Assembly: GCA_965198675.1 (NCBI GenBank)
Contig: OZ240666.1
Location: forward strand, 4,464,001 to 4,528,000
Length of the DNA stretch: 64,000 nucleotides
DNA from: Prochloron sp965198675
GTDB lineage: Bacteria; Cyanobacteriota; Cyanobacteriia; Cyanobacteriales; Prochloraceae
Direction of reading: 5' to 3'
The translations under genes were made by a program, and so were the position numbers. The notes beneath the pieces were generated by a model, which did no database searches, was not told the DNA's origin, and saw only the letters and a list, made by a program, of their open reading frames with translations. Shown here piece by piece: positions 1 to 9,870 of the stretch. Each line of letters starts with the position of its first letter. Position 1 is the stretch's first letter.

Positions 1-5
1 ACTTA

Positions 6-1775
6 TCAGCGTTTATCTGCGTGCATCTGCGGTTCCTTTTTAAACCATTCTAACACACCCTGGGCGATCGCCGCTGCTAATTTCTCTCTTTCTCTGGGGT
101 TAGTAATCCACTCAAATTCTACCGGATTAATCATAAATCCCAATTCCATTAATATAGATGGAGCTGCGTGGGGACGAGTGAGAGCGAGATTGTTCCAAAA
201 TATACCGTAACGGGGGCGATTTAATTTATCTGTAATATACTTATGTAAGTAAACAGCGAGGGAATGAGCCTGGGGATGGTACCAAAACATCCCAACTCCC
301 GCTGTGTTAAGAGCATCACCATTATCAGGTAAGGCGTTGTAATGTATGGAGAGAGCGAGAGTAGGTTTAAGCTGATTAATCATCTCTACTCGCTCTGAGA
401 GGGAAACATCTATATCTGTTTCCCGAGTCATATAAATTGTAGCTCCCAGTCTAACTAATTCTTGCTGCAATAACAGAGAGAGAGTAAGATTAGCATCTTT
501 TTCCGGGTATCCATTTGGTCCGGTCGCACCTAATTCCTTCCCTCCATGTCCTGGATCTAAGAGTATACTAATACCTTCCAGAGGGGCTGAAGTAGAAGAG
601 CTGAGTTGGGGGGGGTGTCTGAGGGTTAAAATTAGGTTTGTTGCTTCATATCTCAATTCGTAACCCCACTGTTGGTCAGATTTGAGCAGAAAAGTATATT
701 CTGCTTGGGTAGGATTGGATTGTTCCCAGTCTAAACGTTGGATAATCGGGTCGTCATTGACGTAGATTGTATCTGTTTGGGTGATAGTATTGTAGAGGGT
801 GAGGGTAAAGGTTTTGTCTGACTGCTTCACTGTCACGGGAACTGGTGTTTGTAAAGGAAAGACAATTTCTGTGGCACCGGGAACTTGACGGGAACTAATA
901 CTGCGAATGAAAGAACGAGGGGGGATATTACGGTCAAGGGGTTTGGTTTCTGCTGTTTTAATCCAACCACCATAGTCTAAACGTAACCACTCTCCTTCTA
1001 CCCCAGTGATGGAAGCTTGGGTTCCTTGGGGAAGGGGGGTGAGACGAGAATAGTTGGTACTTGGTCCTGTGCGAGCTACTCCCTCCCACAGTACTTCCAC
1101 TACTGTTAAAGGGTTGGGGGGGATAATTTCTACTTTCCCTTTACCCTCTTCCGTTATTGTTTTGCCCTGGAGATTTAGTTGAAAGAGAGGATAGCCTAAA
1201 TTACCTATTTCGGTAAATGTATCACAGCCACTATAGGTACTAATTCCTCCTTGGGGTTGATTTTGGTCCGTGAGGACGGCATTATTGGGAGGGAGTTGGA
1301 TGGTGTTTTCTGGCAATAGAGGGATAGTTTTATTTCCTAGGGTTACAGTAACAGTACCATTTGGGGTGGCAACAGCACCAAAGCAAATTAATGAGTCAGG
1401 GAGTCGGGCAATATCTCGGGTGGGGGTGAGGGAGTCGGGAGCAAAAGCTACTCCTGGGGGGATAGTGGGTTGTGTGGGTATGCGTTTAACTGTAATTTCC
1501 ACCGTGGCATCGCCCCATTTTATCTCAAAGAGATTATCACCTATTTTCAGGGGGAAACTGGGAGCAAAATGTCCTCCAGAACTGCGGTTGACCGGGGTAT
1601 TATTGATGAATAGTTGTCCCGATCCCGTTGCGGTACCAATGATGAAAATGCGATCTGATGTGGTTTGGCGATCCTTTGGTGGATAAGCAATAAAGAGAGA
1701 TTCTTGGGCGCAGGCTGGCAAGATAAGAGCTATACTGGTACTTATCCCTAATAGTAATGCTATAGCAGTTTTCAT
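6..1775 (-). CDS. N-acetylmuramoyl-L-alanine amidase (Amidase_3), secreted
   Basis: This zinc amidase would cut the bond between N-acetylmuramic acid and the stem peptide of peptidoglycan in the periplasm, for cell separation and wall turnover. The 589-residue protein starts with a signal peptide (MKTAIALLLGISTSIALILP, then AQ). An SH3-like segment follows at about residues 222-280, then an AMIN-like beta-rich stretch, then the catalytic Amidase_3 domain from about 400 to 580. The zinc and catalytic residues are visible: His in DPGHGG, Glu in PEKDANL, His in SIHYN and Glu in ELGFM. It stands alone on the minus strand, with the decayed CHAT gene upstream. The family assignment is firm; the precise septal role is inference. 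Confidence 0.93.
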   Translation of the reverse strand: MKTAIALLLGISTSIALILPACAQESLFIAYPPKDRQTTSDRIFIIGTATGSGQLFINNTPVNRSSGGHFAPSFPLKIGDNLFEIKWGDATVEITVKRIPTQPTIPPGVAFAPDSLTPTRDIARLPDSLICFGAVATPNGTVTVTLGNKTIPLLPENTIQLPPNNAVLTDQNQPQGGISTYSGCDTFTEIGNLGYPLFQLNLQGKTITEEGKGKVEIIPPNPLTVVEVLWEGVARTGPSTNYSRLTPLPQGTQASITGVEGEWLRLDYGGWIKTAETKPLDRNIPPRSFIRSISSRQVPGATEIVFPLQTPVPVTVKQSDKTFTLTLYNTITQTDTIYVNDDPIIQRLDWEQSNPTQAEYTFLLKSDQQWGYELRYEATNLILTLRHPPQLSSSTSAPLEGISILLDPGHGGKELGATGPNGYPEKDANLTLSLLLQQELVRLGATIYMTRETDIDVSLSERVEMINQLKPTLALSIHYNALPDNGDALNTAGVGMFWYHPQAHSLAVYLHKYITDKLNRPRYGIFWNNLALTRPHAAPSILMELGFMINPVEFEWITNPREREKLAAAIAQGVLEWFKKEPQMHADKR

Positions 1776-1981
1776 GAGAGAGGTTTTTTGTACTCTTGTT
1801 ATATTATCTCACATAATAGTCTCGCGCCCCCGGCGCTGCATGCGCAAAGGGTGTAGGGTGTGTTAGTAGCACACCGATTTATATCCAGGGTACCACACCG
1901 ACCCACGGTCTCCCCTGCTATCCCGCCCGCGAATAAATTGCTGGCTCATACGGGAAGTCCACTTCTAGTGGACTATTGGAG

Positions 1982-3998
1982 TTAATAACAACCGTCTCCA
2001 AGTTGATAAGGCTTCTTCTTTATTGGCTTAAACTGCAAACTGCCCTTTTCCTCCACAACCCGCACTAATCTAATGGGTGGATTCTTACGATTCCCGTTGT
2101 TGGAGCAAAATTCAATGGTTCCTGTTGCTCCGTCTACAACTTTAAAGTTGTCCTCTCTCAAGGTTTTCTGTATGCTTTTACGAGTCAGGTTTTTTTCTCT
2201 TGTTAAAGCTTCGATTAACACCATTATTTGCTATAATCATCTTTATGGCATTTCTCACTATGCTCATCTCCCATATACTTTGCTAAGTACTGCGCTTGAA
2301 GTTTCGCAGTGAATATAGTGCGAAAGAAATTATCTCTTTGCTCGTCCGTAAGTAAGTCCGTTGTAGTAGTAGGAGCAACTAAGACTAAATTGTTCTCATT
2401 ATAAATATCCACCACCTTGCGATTTGGGACAATGCTTGCTAAAGTCATATCACTAGTACCATGTCTCACAACCCCTAATATTTCTCGGTTTTGAGAGAGG
2501 GCTTCAGCCCTGGCTACAGATTCCTCTTTTTTACCAGCACTATCGGCAATGATGACTTTTAGACCTTACCAGATAGAGCGCCTTTCTTTAAACCTGGAGG
2601 AAAATTGGGGAACAGTTCATTATAGTCCGGAAAAAATTCCCGATTAAATTGAGTTTGTGCTGTCGCAACCCCTCGCAGCACCGCTCTTGCTAGTTCTGCG
2701 CTCTGAATATTGTCATCTTTATCTTTCAGTACAGGAACCACAACCCCAATCGTATAGTACTTTGCTCCTTCTGCCTCCAACTTAGCATTATTCAAGTAAA
2801 TTACAGTTTCTGGGTGCCTTTGCTGGTCCTCTCGCCAGGATTTTCTCAATAACCAGAAGGCTTTCTCATAGTCCTTTTTCCCGCAGTTCCGCCAAAATTC
2901 AAAGAATTGTTTTCTGGTGCATCTGCTTCTGCTTGTTTCTTCTTTGCCTCTCATTTTCTTTTAGAACTCCATGGAGCGTTTCCCAGGTTGGGGGAACCTC
3001 TGTGGGGCGCCGAAACAGGACAGGTAACCAACTCCCACAGGGATAGTCATCTTCTATACCCTGGAGTTTCTCCCGAACTTCCCGGAAAGCAATGTACAAA
3101 GATTTCCCCCCAGTATATGCAGTCAGGAAATGCTTGGCAAATTCCTGAGCTACTGGGTCCGGAACTGGTTCCCCCATGAGAATGAGTTGGGGAAGGTGCA
3201 ACTTAGATAAGCGACGGGCTAAACCCAAACCATCGCAGGAATTGAAAATAGCTATTTCCAACCCCCTAGTAATGGCGGCTGTCAAAGCATGGCTTAATTC
3301 CTCAATCCTAATTTATCCTTATCATTGAGAGCTAAATAACCTGTTTCAAGGTGGCGATCGCTAGAACTATGACCAGCAAAGAAAAGAATATCCCATCCTT
3401 GTTCATCCCAAAGACGTTCATTTAATTGCTTGCGGGAAGGTTCCACGAGAAAGACAATCTCTGCCTTGTCCTTCAAACCTTCCAAGAATTTCCTGTCTGC
3501 TGTAGTATCAATACCACGACTATTCCCCAGAATAGCGAAAACTCGCCTTCTCTTTCGCTCAATAGACGGTGTGTTGCTGGGAGTATCATACTCTAATGGG
3601 GCTAAGGCTACTTCAGCTTGGGGATATAAATCCAAAATGTTCCACAAATGCCAAGGTAGTTGTCGTAATTCAATCTCTTCTGCTTCAATGACAATGCGAA
3701 TTTCTTTCGCTACATTGGTGTGAGTGAGAAAGGTATCTTTCAGAGGAGGAAATTCGGTCCCGTCCAACCAATCATTCAGACTGCCTTTTACTTCTTTAGA
3801 TAATTCAGCGAAGGCTTTTTTACTGATAATAGAGATACCCATGTCCTCCCTTCGTCTCAAGGAACGAACGGAAAATGGTAAGTTACGATATATGTCTTGC
3901 CATTTCTTATATTTGTCCCAAACTACGGAGTTAGGAGGTAATCTTTCTTGACATTGTGCCACGGAACGATTACCATTATTTTTAATTTTCATCGTCAA
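1982..3998 (-). pseudogene. Decayed CHAT protease / leucine-binding-type periplasmic protein fusion
   Basis: One ancestral gene appears to be broken into several pieces. At 3998-3294 lies the N-terminal half of a CHAT (caspase-like) domain with the His motif FFAGHSSS. A one-base shift near 3300 moves the reading to the frame with IAIFNSCDGLGLA (the Cys motif) at 3285-2899. A second shift near 2900 leads to a segment ending at 2559. A third near 2560 leads to a frame with LKVIIADSAG and LVLVAPTTTTDLL, typical of Peripla_BP_6 (branched-chain amino-acid-binding) folds, ending at 2224. The piece at 2224-1982 resembles the far C-terminus of that fold, so about 200 codons appear deleted before it. 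CHAT fused to such binding domains is known in cyanobacteria. Functional loss is inferred from the number of lesions. Confidence 0.75.
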
Positions 3999-4052
3999 AG
4001 GAACCAGATCTGATTTTAAAATAAGCTAATTTACTCATTGTATTGCCAAAAG

Positions 4053-4562
4053 TTACAACAAAACCTTTCTTTCTCGGAAGATAGACCTCTCTCCTGCTAT
4101 CACTTCAAGATTTAATGTATCTCCTTTTTCCCCTCTTAAAGTAATTTGGACTCCTATATCACCTGGTTTCTGTTCAGCTGTAAACCACTCCTGGGGGTCA
4201 TTACCTGTAAATACTAATCTTATGTTAATTTGTAAAAATTGGTTGCTATCTTCACAGTTTAGCTGTATAAATTGCTAACACCAGGGTTAGTTCACCAGTA
4301 TCTATCTTCTTTATTTTACCAGACCATTCTTAATCTCCGATAACCGTGCTTGTTGTATAATTTCAGGGGGAAAAATGATCCTCTCACAATTATCGTAGAT
4401 TAGGTTAGTTACCTCTCCAGCTTTTTCCTGATTTAGCCCGTTGAAGGCAATATCTTCGATGTCCTGTAACTTCTTTTCGCAGATATATGCTTTTACTTCC
4501 TTATCTAATAGGATAGCAAATGCCCTTTCTGGTTCTTCGCCATATATAACTCTGTGACGCTC
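4053..4562 (-). pseudogene. Unrecognised decayed gene upstream of the CHAT pseudogene
   Basis: The minus strand reads as protein-like sequence in pieces. One open stretch without a start codon begins after a stop at 4562 and ends at a TAA at 4311; it contains GEEPERAFAILLDKEV. A second stretch continues in other frames to a TAA at 4053 and contains KPGDIGVQITLRGEKGD. The pieces may be one gene carrying two frameshifts. Its 5' end is replaced by a short repeat. I do not recognise the family. Its position just upstream of the CHAT pseudogene suggests a former companion gene, which is inference. Confidence 0.35.
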
Positions 4563-4663
4563 CTACACCGACCCTGACGGGTACGGTGTAGGCTTCGTAG
4601 GATGCGTTAGCCATCGTTAGTAGTAGAAACAAAACAGAATTAAGAAGAGTAACGCATCCTACG
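4562..4663. repeat. Two nested intergenic inverted repeats
   Basis: CCTACACCG at 4562-4570 pairs with CGGTGTAGG at 4584-4592. CGTAGGATGCGTTA at 4596-4609 pairs with TAACGCATCCTACG at 4650-4663. The motifs look like common dispersed cyanobacterial repeats. They sit where the 5' end of the decayed gene should be. Confidence 0.7.
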
Positions 4664-5264
4664 TCGTCCGAAGGACGAGGAGAACTTCATTCGAGGTACT
4701 CGGAAACTTTCCCCCTACTGCGTTTTAGAGTGAGGAACACGTCCAGCCCCACTGTCAATCAATTGTAGCGCGAGATTTAGTTTTTGTCAATGAGTATTTA
4801 TGCTCCGGCGCGGCATCTCCCCTTGGGGGGAGTAGAGGGGGGTTCCTCTCACGCCAAATCAAAGATTATGGCGTGAGGCTCCTGCCGCATTTGCTGAAGT
4901 AGAAGCTCAATGATTACATTATCATCCACCAACTTTGCTTGAGACTTAGTTTTGTACAGTTGTGGGACGATCCAAGACCTCCCTTAGCAAGCAGGCTTGG
5001 TACGCTTTCCAGCTAGAATCAGATTCCAGAAGAACGCACCGCACCGCTGCGTGAAACAAAATCTTTACTTGTCGGGGAGGGTAGTAGCCACTATTCTCGC
5101 AGTCGGGCCAAGACGGCATGATTACGAGGTGCAAAGCGATAGAGCATTTGCACCTCGTAAATCTGAGAGAGGATTGCGATCACCTTCGGGCCACTTTTAA
5201 TGATCGCCATTTCTCCTGAATTACAGTCAAGGTACAATATCCTAGAGGTATCCGTGTATTACTC
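4664..5264. other. Gene-free stretch with one hairpin
   Basis: I see no convincing gene here. The only clear structure is a perfect 14-bp hairpin, TTACGAGGTGCAAA at 5122-5135 with its complement at 5147-5160 and an 11-base loop. It could be a terminator-like or dispersed element; there is no T-tract. Confidence 0.5.
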
Positions 5265-5291
5265 ATGAGCAACATTCAAGAAGGAAGATTG

Positions 5292-6929
5292 ATGGATACT
5301 TCCAACCCTTCCCAGCAACCCATAGAACTAATCGAAGAGCTGTTAGAAATTGGAAAAGCTCTTTCCAGCGTGCAGGATCTGGATAAACTACTGAATCTCA
5401 TTGTAACCAAAAGCAGGGAGATCACCTGTAGCGATGCGGGGAGTGTCTATTTGCTGGACAAAAACGATTCCATCCCTTGCTTGCTCTTTAAAGTAGCTCA
5501 AAATGATTCCCTTCCCAGAGTATCTTTCAAAGAGTTCGCAGTACCGATTACGAAAAAAAGTCTTGCAGGTTACGTAGCATTGACTGGGGAAACCTTGAAT
5601 ATACCCGATGCTCACAATATACCCTCTCACCTTCCTTACCAGCTAGATCGGAATTTCGATAAGGATTTTTCCTATCGTACTTGCTCCGTGTTAGTGCTGC
5701 CTATGCAAAATCAGGAAGGGGAAGTTATCGGAGTATTGCAGCTCATTAACCGGAAAAGAAAGGGGGAAGATAGGATTAGCCTGGAAAATGCCCATGAGAT
5801 TACTTTACCTTATACCCATTGGGAAGAAAGCATTGTGCGCTCCCTCGCTTCTCAAGCAGCTATTTCCCTGGAACGGAATATACTCCAAGATAGCATCGAA
5901 AATCTCTTTGAAGGGTTCGTGCGGGCATCTATTCAGACAATTGAAGCTAGAGATCCCACAACTTCGGGACATTCGGAAAGAGTAGCTGCTTTGACAGTAC
6001 GACTTGCTCAAGAGTTGAATACTATCTCCACCGGACCTTTACAATTGATTCAGTTTAGCGATCGCCAACTGCAAGAAATTCGCTCTGCTGCTCTCCTCCA
6101 CGATTTCGGCAAAGTTAGCGTCCCCGAAGCAATTTTAAACAAGCGCCAAAAACTCTATCCGTCAAAACTGGAGGTAATTCGGCAGCGTTTTGCCTTTGCC
6201 CAGCGTACCCTGGAAATGGAATGTGCTCAAGAGAAATACAGCTATTTAGTCCAACACCTCAGCCACCGTCATGATTCTAGCCACTCCCACAATTCTGACT
6301 GTCCCCACTGTCAAGGATTAATTGAATTAGACCAACAACTAGAGAGAAGTATCAAAGAACTAGATCGGTATTGGGAGCTAGTGCAGGAAGCAAATGAATC
6401 ATTAGCCTATAAGAGCAAAAAATTCCAGTCCAACGTGGAACAAATGTTGGCCCAACTAACTGCCATCTCCAAGTATACCTATAGAGATATTGACGGCCAA
6501 CTCAAACCTCTCATTACCTCGGAAGAAATGAAGCAGTTGACAGTACCTATTGGTAACTTAACCACCTCAGAACGTTTAGCGATTGAAGCTCACGTTACTC
6601 ACTCCTACGAATTTCTGAAACAAATTCCCTGGACGAAACACCTCCAAGATATCCCCATTATTGCCTACGGACACCACGAAAAGCTATATGATAGCGGCTA
6701 TCCTCGGGGTTTGAAAGGAGACCAAATCCCAATTCAAACTCAAATGATAACTCTTGCGGATGTTTACGATGCTCTCACGGCAGCCGATCGCCCTTACAAG
6801 CGACCTTTGTCAGTGTTCAGGGCCTTGAAAATTCTCAGGGAAGAGGCTGCTAACAACAAAATCAATTCAGAATTACTCCAAGTATTGGAGACTCGTCAAG
6901 TCTTTAACGTTCTTGGACACAGCCTTTAA
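5292..6929 (+). CDS. GAF domain-HD-GYP phosphodiesterase
   Basis: This is a probable cyclic-di-GMP phosphodiesterase with an N-terminal sensory GAF domain (roughly residues 20-200), followed by an HD-GYP domain to the C-terminus. The metal-binding HD motif is in LLHDFGKV. The diagnostic second part is HHEKLYDSGYPRGL, followed by LADVYDALTAADRPYK. About 150 residues, including a Cys/His-rich patch (HRHDSSHSHNSDCPHCQ), are inserted between the HD and GYP motifs. That is longer than usual and could bind metal. I chose the ATG at 5292 because AGGAAG lies just upstream; an in-frame ATG at 5265 lacks such a site. The ligand of the GAF domain is unknown. Confidence 0.88.
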   Translation: MDTSNPSQQPIELIEELLEIGKALSSVQDLDKLLNLIVTKSREITCSDAGSVYLLDKNDSIPCLLFKVAQNDSLPRVSFKEFAVPITKKSLAGYVALTGETLNIPDAHNIPSHLPYQLDRNFDKDFSYRTCSVLVLPMQNQEGEVIGVLQLINRKRKGEDRISLENAHEITLPYTHWEESIVRSLASQAAISLERNILQDSIENLFEGFVRASIQTIEARDPTTSGHSERVAALTVRLAQELNTISTGPLQLIQFSDRQLQEIRSAALLHDFGKVSVPEAILNKRQKLYPSKLEVIRQRFAFAQRTLEMECAQEKYSYLVQHLSHRHDSSHSHNSDCPHCQGLIELDQQLERSIKELDRYWELVQEANESLAYKSKKFQSNVEQMLAQLTAISKYTYRDIDGQLKPLITSEEMKQLTVPIGNLTTSERLAIEAHVTHSYEFLKQIPWTKHLQDIPIIAYGHHEKLYDSGYPRGLKGDQIPIQTQMITLADVYDALTAADRPYKRPLSVFRALKILREEAANNKINSELLQVLETRQVFNVLGHSL

Positions 6930-6994
6930 TCATGTATCACGACGGTTACCAGTTGCCGGTTCCGACAAGCGCAAAAATTATTTAAATGAGTTGG

Positions 6995-7068
6995 TTTTCC
7001 CCATAGATTCCCCAATATTTCCACAAGACTTGTCTCAATTTTCCACAATTTACCCAAAGTTTTCCACA
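6995..7068 (+). promoter_or_regulatory. Phased cluster of DnaA-box-like nonamers
   Basis: Two perfect TTTTCCACA nonamers lie at 7039-7047 and 7060-7068. One-mismatch versions lie at 7017-7025 (ATTTCCACA) and 6995-7003 (TTTTCCCCA). All are in the same direction, with starts spaced 22, 22 and 21 bp. TTTTCCACA is the form of DnaA box reported for cyanobacteria. The cluster fills the gap between the HD-GYP gene and pth, next to an AT-rich stretch near 6976. It is a candidate replication-origin or DnaA-titration site; function is inference. Confidence 0.55.
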
Positions 7069-7211
7069 GGGTTTAACGGTCTAATCAAGTCTTAACACCT
7101 TCCTGGGAATGGTGAATTGGCTGGTGCTCTCTTGGAAGCTATACTGAGATAATGTAAAGTTGTGTCTATCTGGAAACCCTCTTTCAGCAATAGGACTACC
7201 ACCCACCACCA

Positions 7212-7823
7212 ATGACCCAAAAAGCAAATTTAGTCATTCCCCAACTGATTGTCGGTTTGGGTAATCCAGAATCCAAGTACAATGGAACGCGACACAACAT
7301 CGGGTTTGAAGTAATTGACATCTTAGCCCAGTCTTGGCAAATCTCATTAAAGCAACATCGTCGCTTTCAAGGTGGGTTTGGAGAGGGATTATGGCAACCA
7401 GACCGCAAAATTCGCCTCCTCAAACCGACTACCTATATGAATCGTTCCGGACAGTCAGTCCAAGCTGTGACGAATTGGTATAAGTTATCGCCTCAGTCTT
7501 TGTTAGTAATTTATGACGATATGGATTTACCTGTAGGACGTTTGAGAATGCGTCTTTCCGGTTCTGCTGGGGGACACAACGGCATCAAATCCATTATCTC
7601 TCATCTAGGAGGGCAAAATTTTCCTCGTCTGCGCATTGGAATTGGCAAATCCAATGGGGAACAGGGGACTATCTCTCACGTTTTGGGTCGCTTTTCTGCT
7701 GGGGAAAGGAAAACGATCGCCGCAGTAGTGCAACTGGTGTCAGAGGCTGTAGAATTGAGTCTGAAGGAAGGAGTCCAAAAGGCTATGAGTCTTTACAACA
7801 GCCGCAGCCTCGGCGATATTTAA
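7212..7823 (+). CDS. pth: Peptidyl-tRNA hydrolase
   Basis: The enzyme releases peptides from peptidyl-tRNA that drops off stalled ribosomes. The 203-residue protein has the family signature LIVGLGNPESKYNGTRHNIGFEV, with the catalytic His in the TRHNIGF stretch and conserved Asn and Asp residues further on (YDDMDLP, SAGGHNG). The length is normal for the family. It is preceded by the DnaA-box-like cluster and converges with gltX across a short region that holds a palindromic repeat. Confidence 0.95.
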   Translation: MTQKANLVIPQLIVGLGNPESKYNGTRHNIGFEVIDILAQSWQISLKQHRRFQGGFGEGLWQPDRKIRLLKPTTYMNRSGQSVQAVTNWYKLSPQSLLVIYDDMDLPVGRLRMRLSGSAGGHNGIKSIISHLGGQNFPRLRIGIGKSNGEQGTISHVLGRFSAGERKTIAAVVQLVSEAVELSLKEGVQKAMSLYNSRSLGDI

Positions 7824-7940
7824 TCTTGAGTAATCTGGATCCTGTAAGGATGTGACTTACCTTTTTAATCAAACATACAAAAAGTTCTTATGTTTGAGAT
7901 TGCCACTCCCCAGCGTGGAACCAGGGCTACTGAAAGCCCA

Positions 7941-7981
7941 CCCCCGCCCCCCGCCATTAATCAATGCCGGGGGCCGGGGGC
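7941..7981. repeat. C/G-rich palindrome with GCCATTAATCAATG core
   Basis: A hairpin of C-runs and G-runs flanks the core GCCATTAATCAATGCC and ends in GGGGGCAAG. The same core recurs at 11353-11381, 12196-12226 and, in reverse orientation, at 38068-38096 beside a TnpB remnant. It looks like a small dispersed palindromic element derived from IS200/IS605 ends (inference). Confidence 0.65.
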
Positions 7982-8062
7982 AAGCTTAGCGTGGGTAGTT
8001 TACAAAAGAGCTGTTGTTTCAGACTTGAGCAATTTTTCTAGTTAGAACCGATCCCATCCATT

Positions 8063-9505
8063 TCACAGCTGATTTAATGCTTGGCTCAGACGCATTTTAT
8101 CCCATCCTTTTTGATTCAGCAAGAGCCAGGACTGAATCAGATCCGGACCCGTTAATTCTCCCATTAATCCTGCTCGCAGGGAGCGCATTACTAAACCTTT
8201 TTTCACTTTGTGGATTTTGGTTGCTTGTTTAACAATCCCTTTAATATCGGTTTCCGTTAGTTTTCCCTGACCTTCTATAGCTGCGATAACAATTTTAATT
8301 ATCTGGCGGGCCTCCTCTTGTTGCAACAGTTCCATCGCTTTTTCACTCAACTTAACTGACTTACCAAACAACAAGCGACTTTCTTTAATGCAGTCAGGAA
8401 GACGAGTTAAGCTGGGGGCAATCATTGCCGTGAGACTTTCTAACCAAGGGCGATCGCCTTCTAGATCTATTTCATATCCAGCTTCTTCCCAGTAAGGAAC
8501 TAATAACTCAACTAGCTGTTCTGCTGGCATTTGATGGAGATACTGACTGTTGATCCAATCTAATTTGGCCCAGTCGAATTTTGCTCCCGCTTTATTCACT
8601 CTATCTAAGCTAAATTGCTCTGCTGCTTCCTGGAGGGTAAAAATTTCCTCGCCATTTGGGGATGTCCACCCCAGCAAGGACATATAATTAGCCATAGCTT
8701 CCGGTAAAAAGCCCATTTTGCGAAAATCGTCAATAGAAGTCACTCCATCTCGTTTGGAGAGCTTTTGTCCTTGGGGATTTAAAATGAGGGGTGTATGGGC
8801 AAACTGAGGTACCTTTGCTCCCATGGCTTCATAGAGTAATATCTGTTTGGCTGTGTTGGCAATGTGGTCTTCTCCGCGAATGACGTGGGTAATATCCATA
8901 TCTAGATCATCTACCACTACGGCCAGATTATAGAGAGGTTGACCTATATTTGAACTCTCTGAAGTCCGGGCAATGACCATATCTCCTCCCAAATCCCTAC
9001 CTTTCCAGGTCACTGTACCCCTGACCAAATCTTGCCAGACTATTTCCCGGTTATCGTCAATTTTAAAGCGAATGACCGGTTGACGCCCTTCTACTTTAAA
9101 AGCTGCTTCTTCTTCTGGGGTCAGGTTGCGGTGACGATTATCGTAGCGAGGCGCTTCTTTTCTTGCCTTTTGCGCTGACCGCATTTCTTCCAATTCTGTC
9201 TCACTGCAATAACAGCGATAAGCTAAACCTCGATCCAGCAGAGTTTGGATTGCTTTTTCGTAGAGGTGGAAGCGTTCCGTTTGAAATAGGGGACCAACAT
9301 CCCAATTTAACCCCAACCAAGTCAGTCCAGACTTAATATTCTCTGTGTATTCTGGGCGGGAACGTGCTCTGTCTGTATCTTCGATCCGTAGGATGAATTT
9401 ACCCCCCTCATGACGGGCAAAGAGCCAATTAAATACAGCAGTTCTAGCGGTGCCGATGTGTAAATTCCCTGTAGGGGAAGGAGCAATACGAACCCTGACA
9501 GTCAC
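8063..9505 (-). CDS. gltX: Glutamyl-tRNA synthetase
   Basis: This class I aminoacyl-tRNA synthetase charges tRNA-Glu, which in cyanobacteria also feeds tetrapyrrole synthesis. The 480-residue protein shows the HIGT form of the HIGH motif near residue 16 and KLSKRDG near residue 250, both needed for ATP binding. LRIEDTDRARSRPEY is the GluRS signature. In cyanobacteria the enzyme is typically discriminating because a separate GlnRS is absent; that is family knowledge. It lies 75 bp downstream of tRNA-Asp on the same strand, so the two may be co-transcribed. Confidence 0.96.
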   Translation of the reverse strand: MTVRVRIAPSPTGNLHIGTARTAVFNWLFARHEGGKFILRIEDTDRARSRPEYTENIKSGLTWLGLNWDVGPLFQTERFHLYEKAIQTLLDRGLAYRCYCSETELEEMRSAQKARKEAPRYDNRHRNLTPEEEAAFKVEGRQPVIRFKIDDNREIVWQDLVRGTVTWKGRDLGGDMVIARTSESSNIGQPLYNLAVVVDDLDMDITHVIRGEDHIANTAKQILLYEAMGAKVPQFAHTPLILNPQGQKLSKRDGVTSIDDFRKMGFLPEAMANYMSLLGWTSPNGEEIFTLQEAAEQFSLDRVNKAGAKFDWAKLDWINSQYLHQMPAEQLVELLVPYWEEAGYEIDLEGDRPWLESLTAMIAPSLTRLPDCIKESRLLFGKSVKLSEKAMELLQQEEARQIIKIVIAAIEGQGKLTETDIKGIVKQATKIHKVKKGLVMRSLRAGLMGELTGPDLIQSWLLLNQKGWDKMRLSQALNQL

Positions 9506-9580
9506 AGAAAACCTCTTTTCTCTTAAAATACGTTATTTGTGGGTGCAGCTTTCCATTTTAACTCATCTGGATTGTGCTTA

Positions 9581-9654
9581 CGGGACTGACGGGGCTCGAA
9601 CCCGCAACTTCTGCCGTGACAGGGCAGTGCTCTAACCAGTTGAACTACAGTCCC
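9581..9654 (-). tRNA. tRNA-Asp (GTC)
   Basis: On the minus strand the 74-nt sequence begins GGGACTG and ends CAGTCCC plus a discriminator G. Acceptor, D, anticodon (CTGCC/GGCAG) and T (GCGGG/CCCGT) stems can all be drawn. The seven-base anticodon loop CTGTCAC gives anticodon GTC, which reads Asp codons. CCA is not encoded. Confidence 0.96.
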
Positions 9655-9870
9655 AACTTTTCAACGATATTCATCATAGCCCCAAGGTATTGCATTTGTC
9701 AACCCCTTTGGGAAAATTTTTTTCTTTTTCTGGCTGTAAATACTCCAATGGCTTGCTATATATGGGTTTTAAACGTTCAAGTCTTTTTTTATGACCGTGT
9801 AGGTTGGGTTGAGGCACGAAACCCAACAGCGCTAACTCATAGCTCGATTTTTGCGATCGATGCCATTGTC

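Noticed and set aside
1270..1686. 138-codon plus-strand frame inside the amidase gene
   Set aside because: It is antisense to a well-supported gene and has no family resemblance.
5000..5200. Possible gene between the CHAT remnants and the HD-GYP gene
   Set aside because: Both strands have short open frames only because of the hairpin; no recognisable protein sequence.
6913..7095. 60-codon plus-strand frame after the HD-GYP gene
   Set aside because: It overlaps the gene end, has no ribosome-binding site, and its second half is the translation of the DnaA-box-like repeats.
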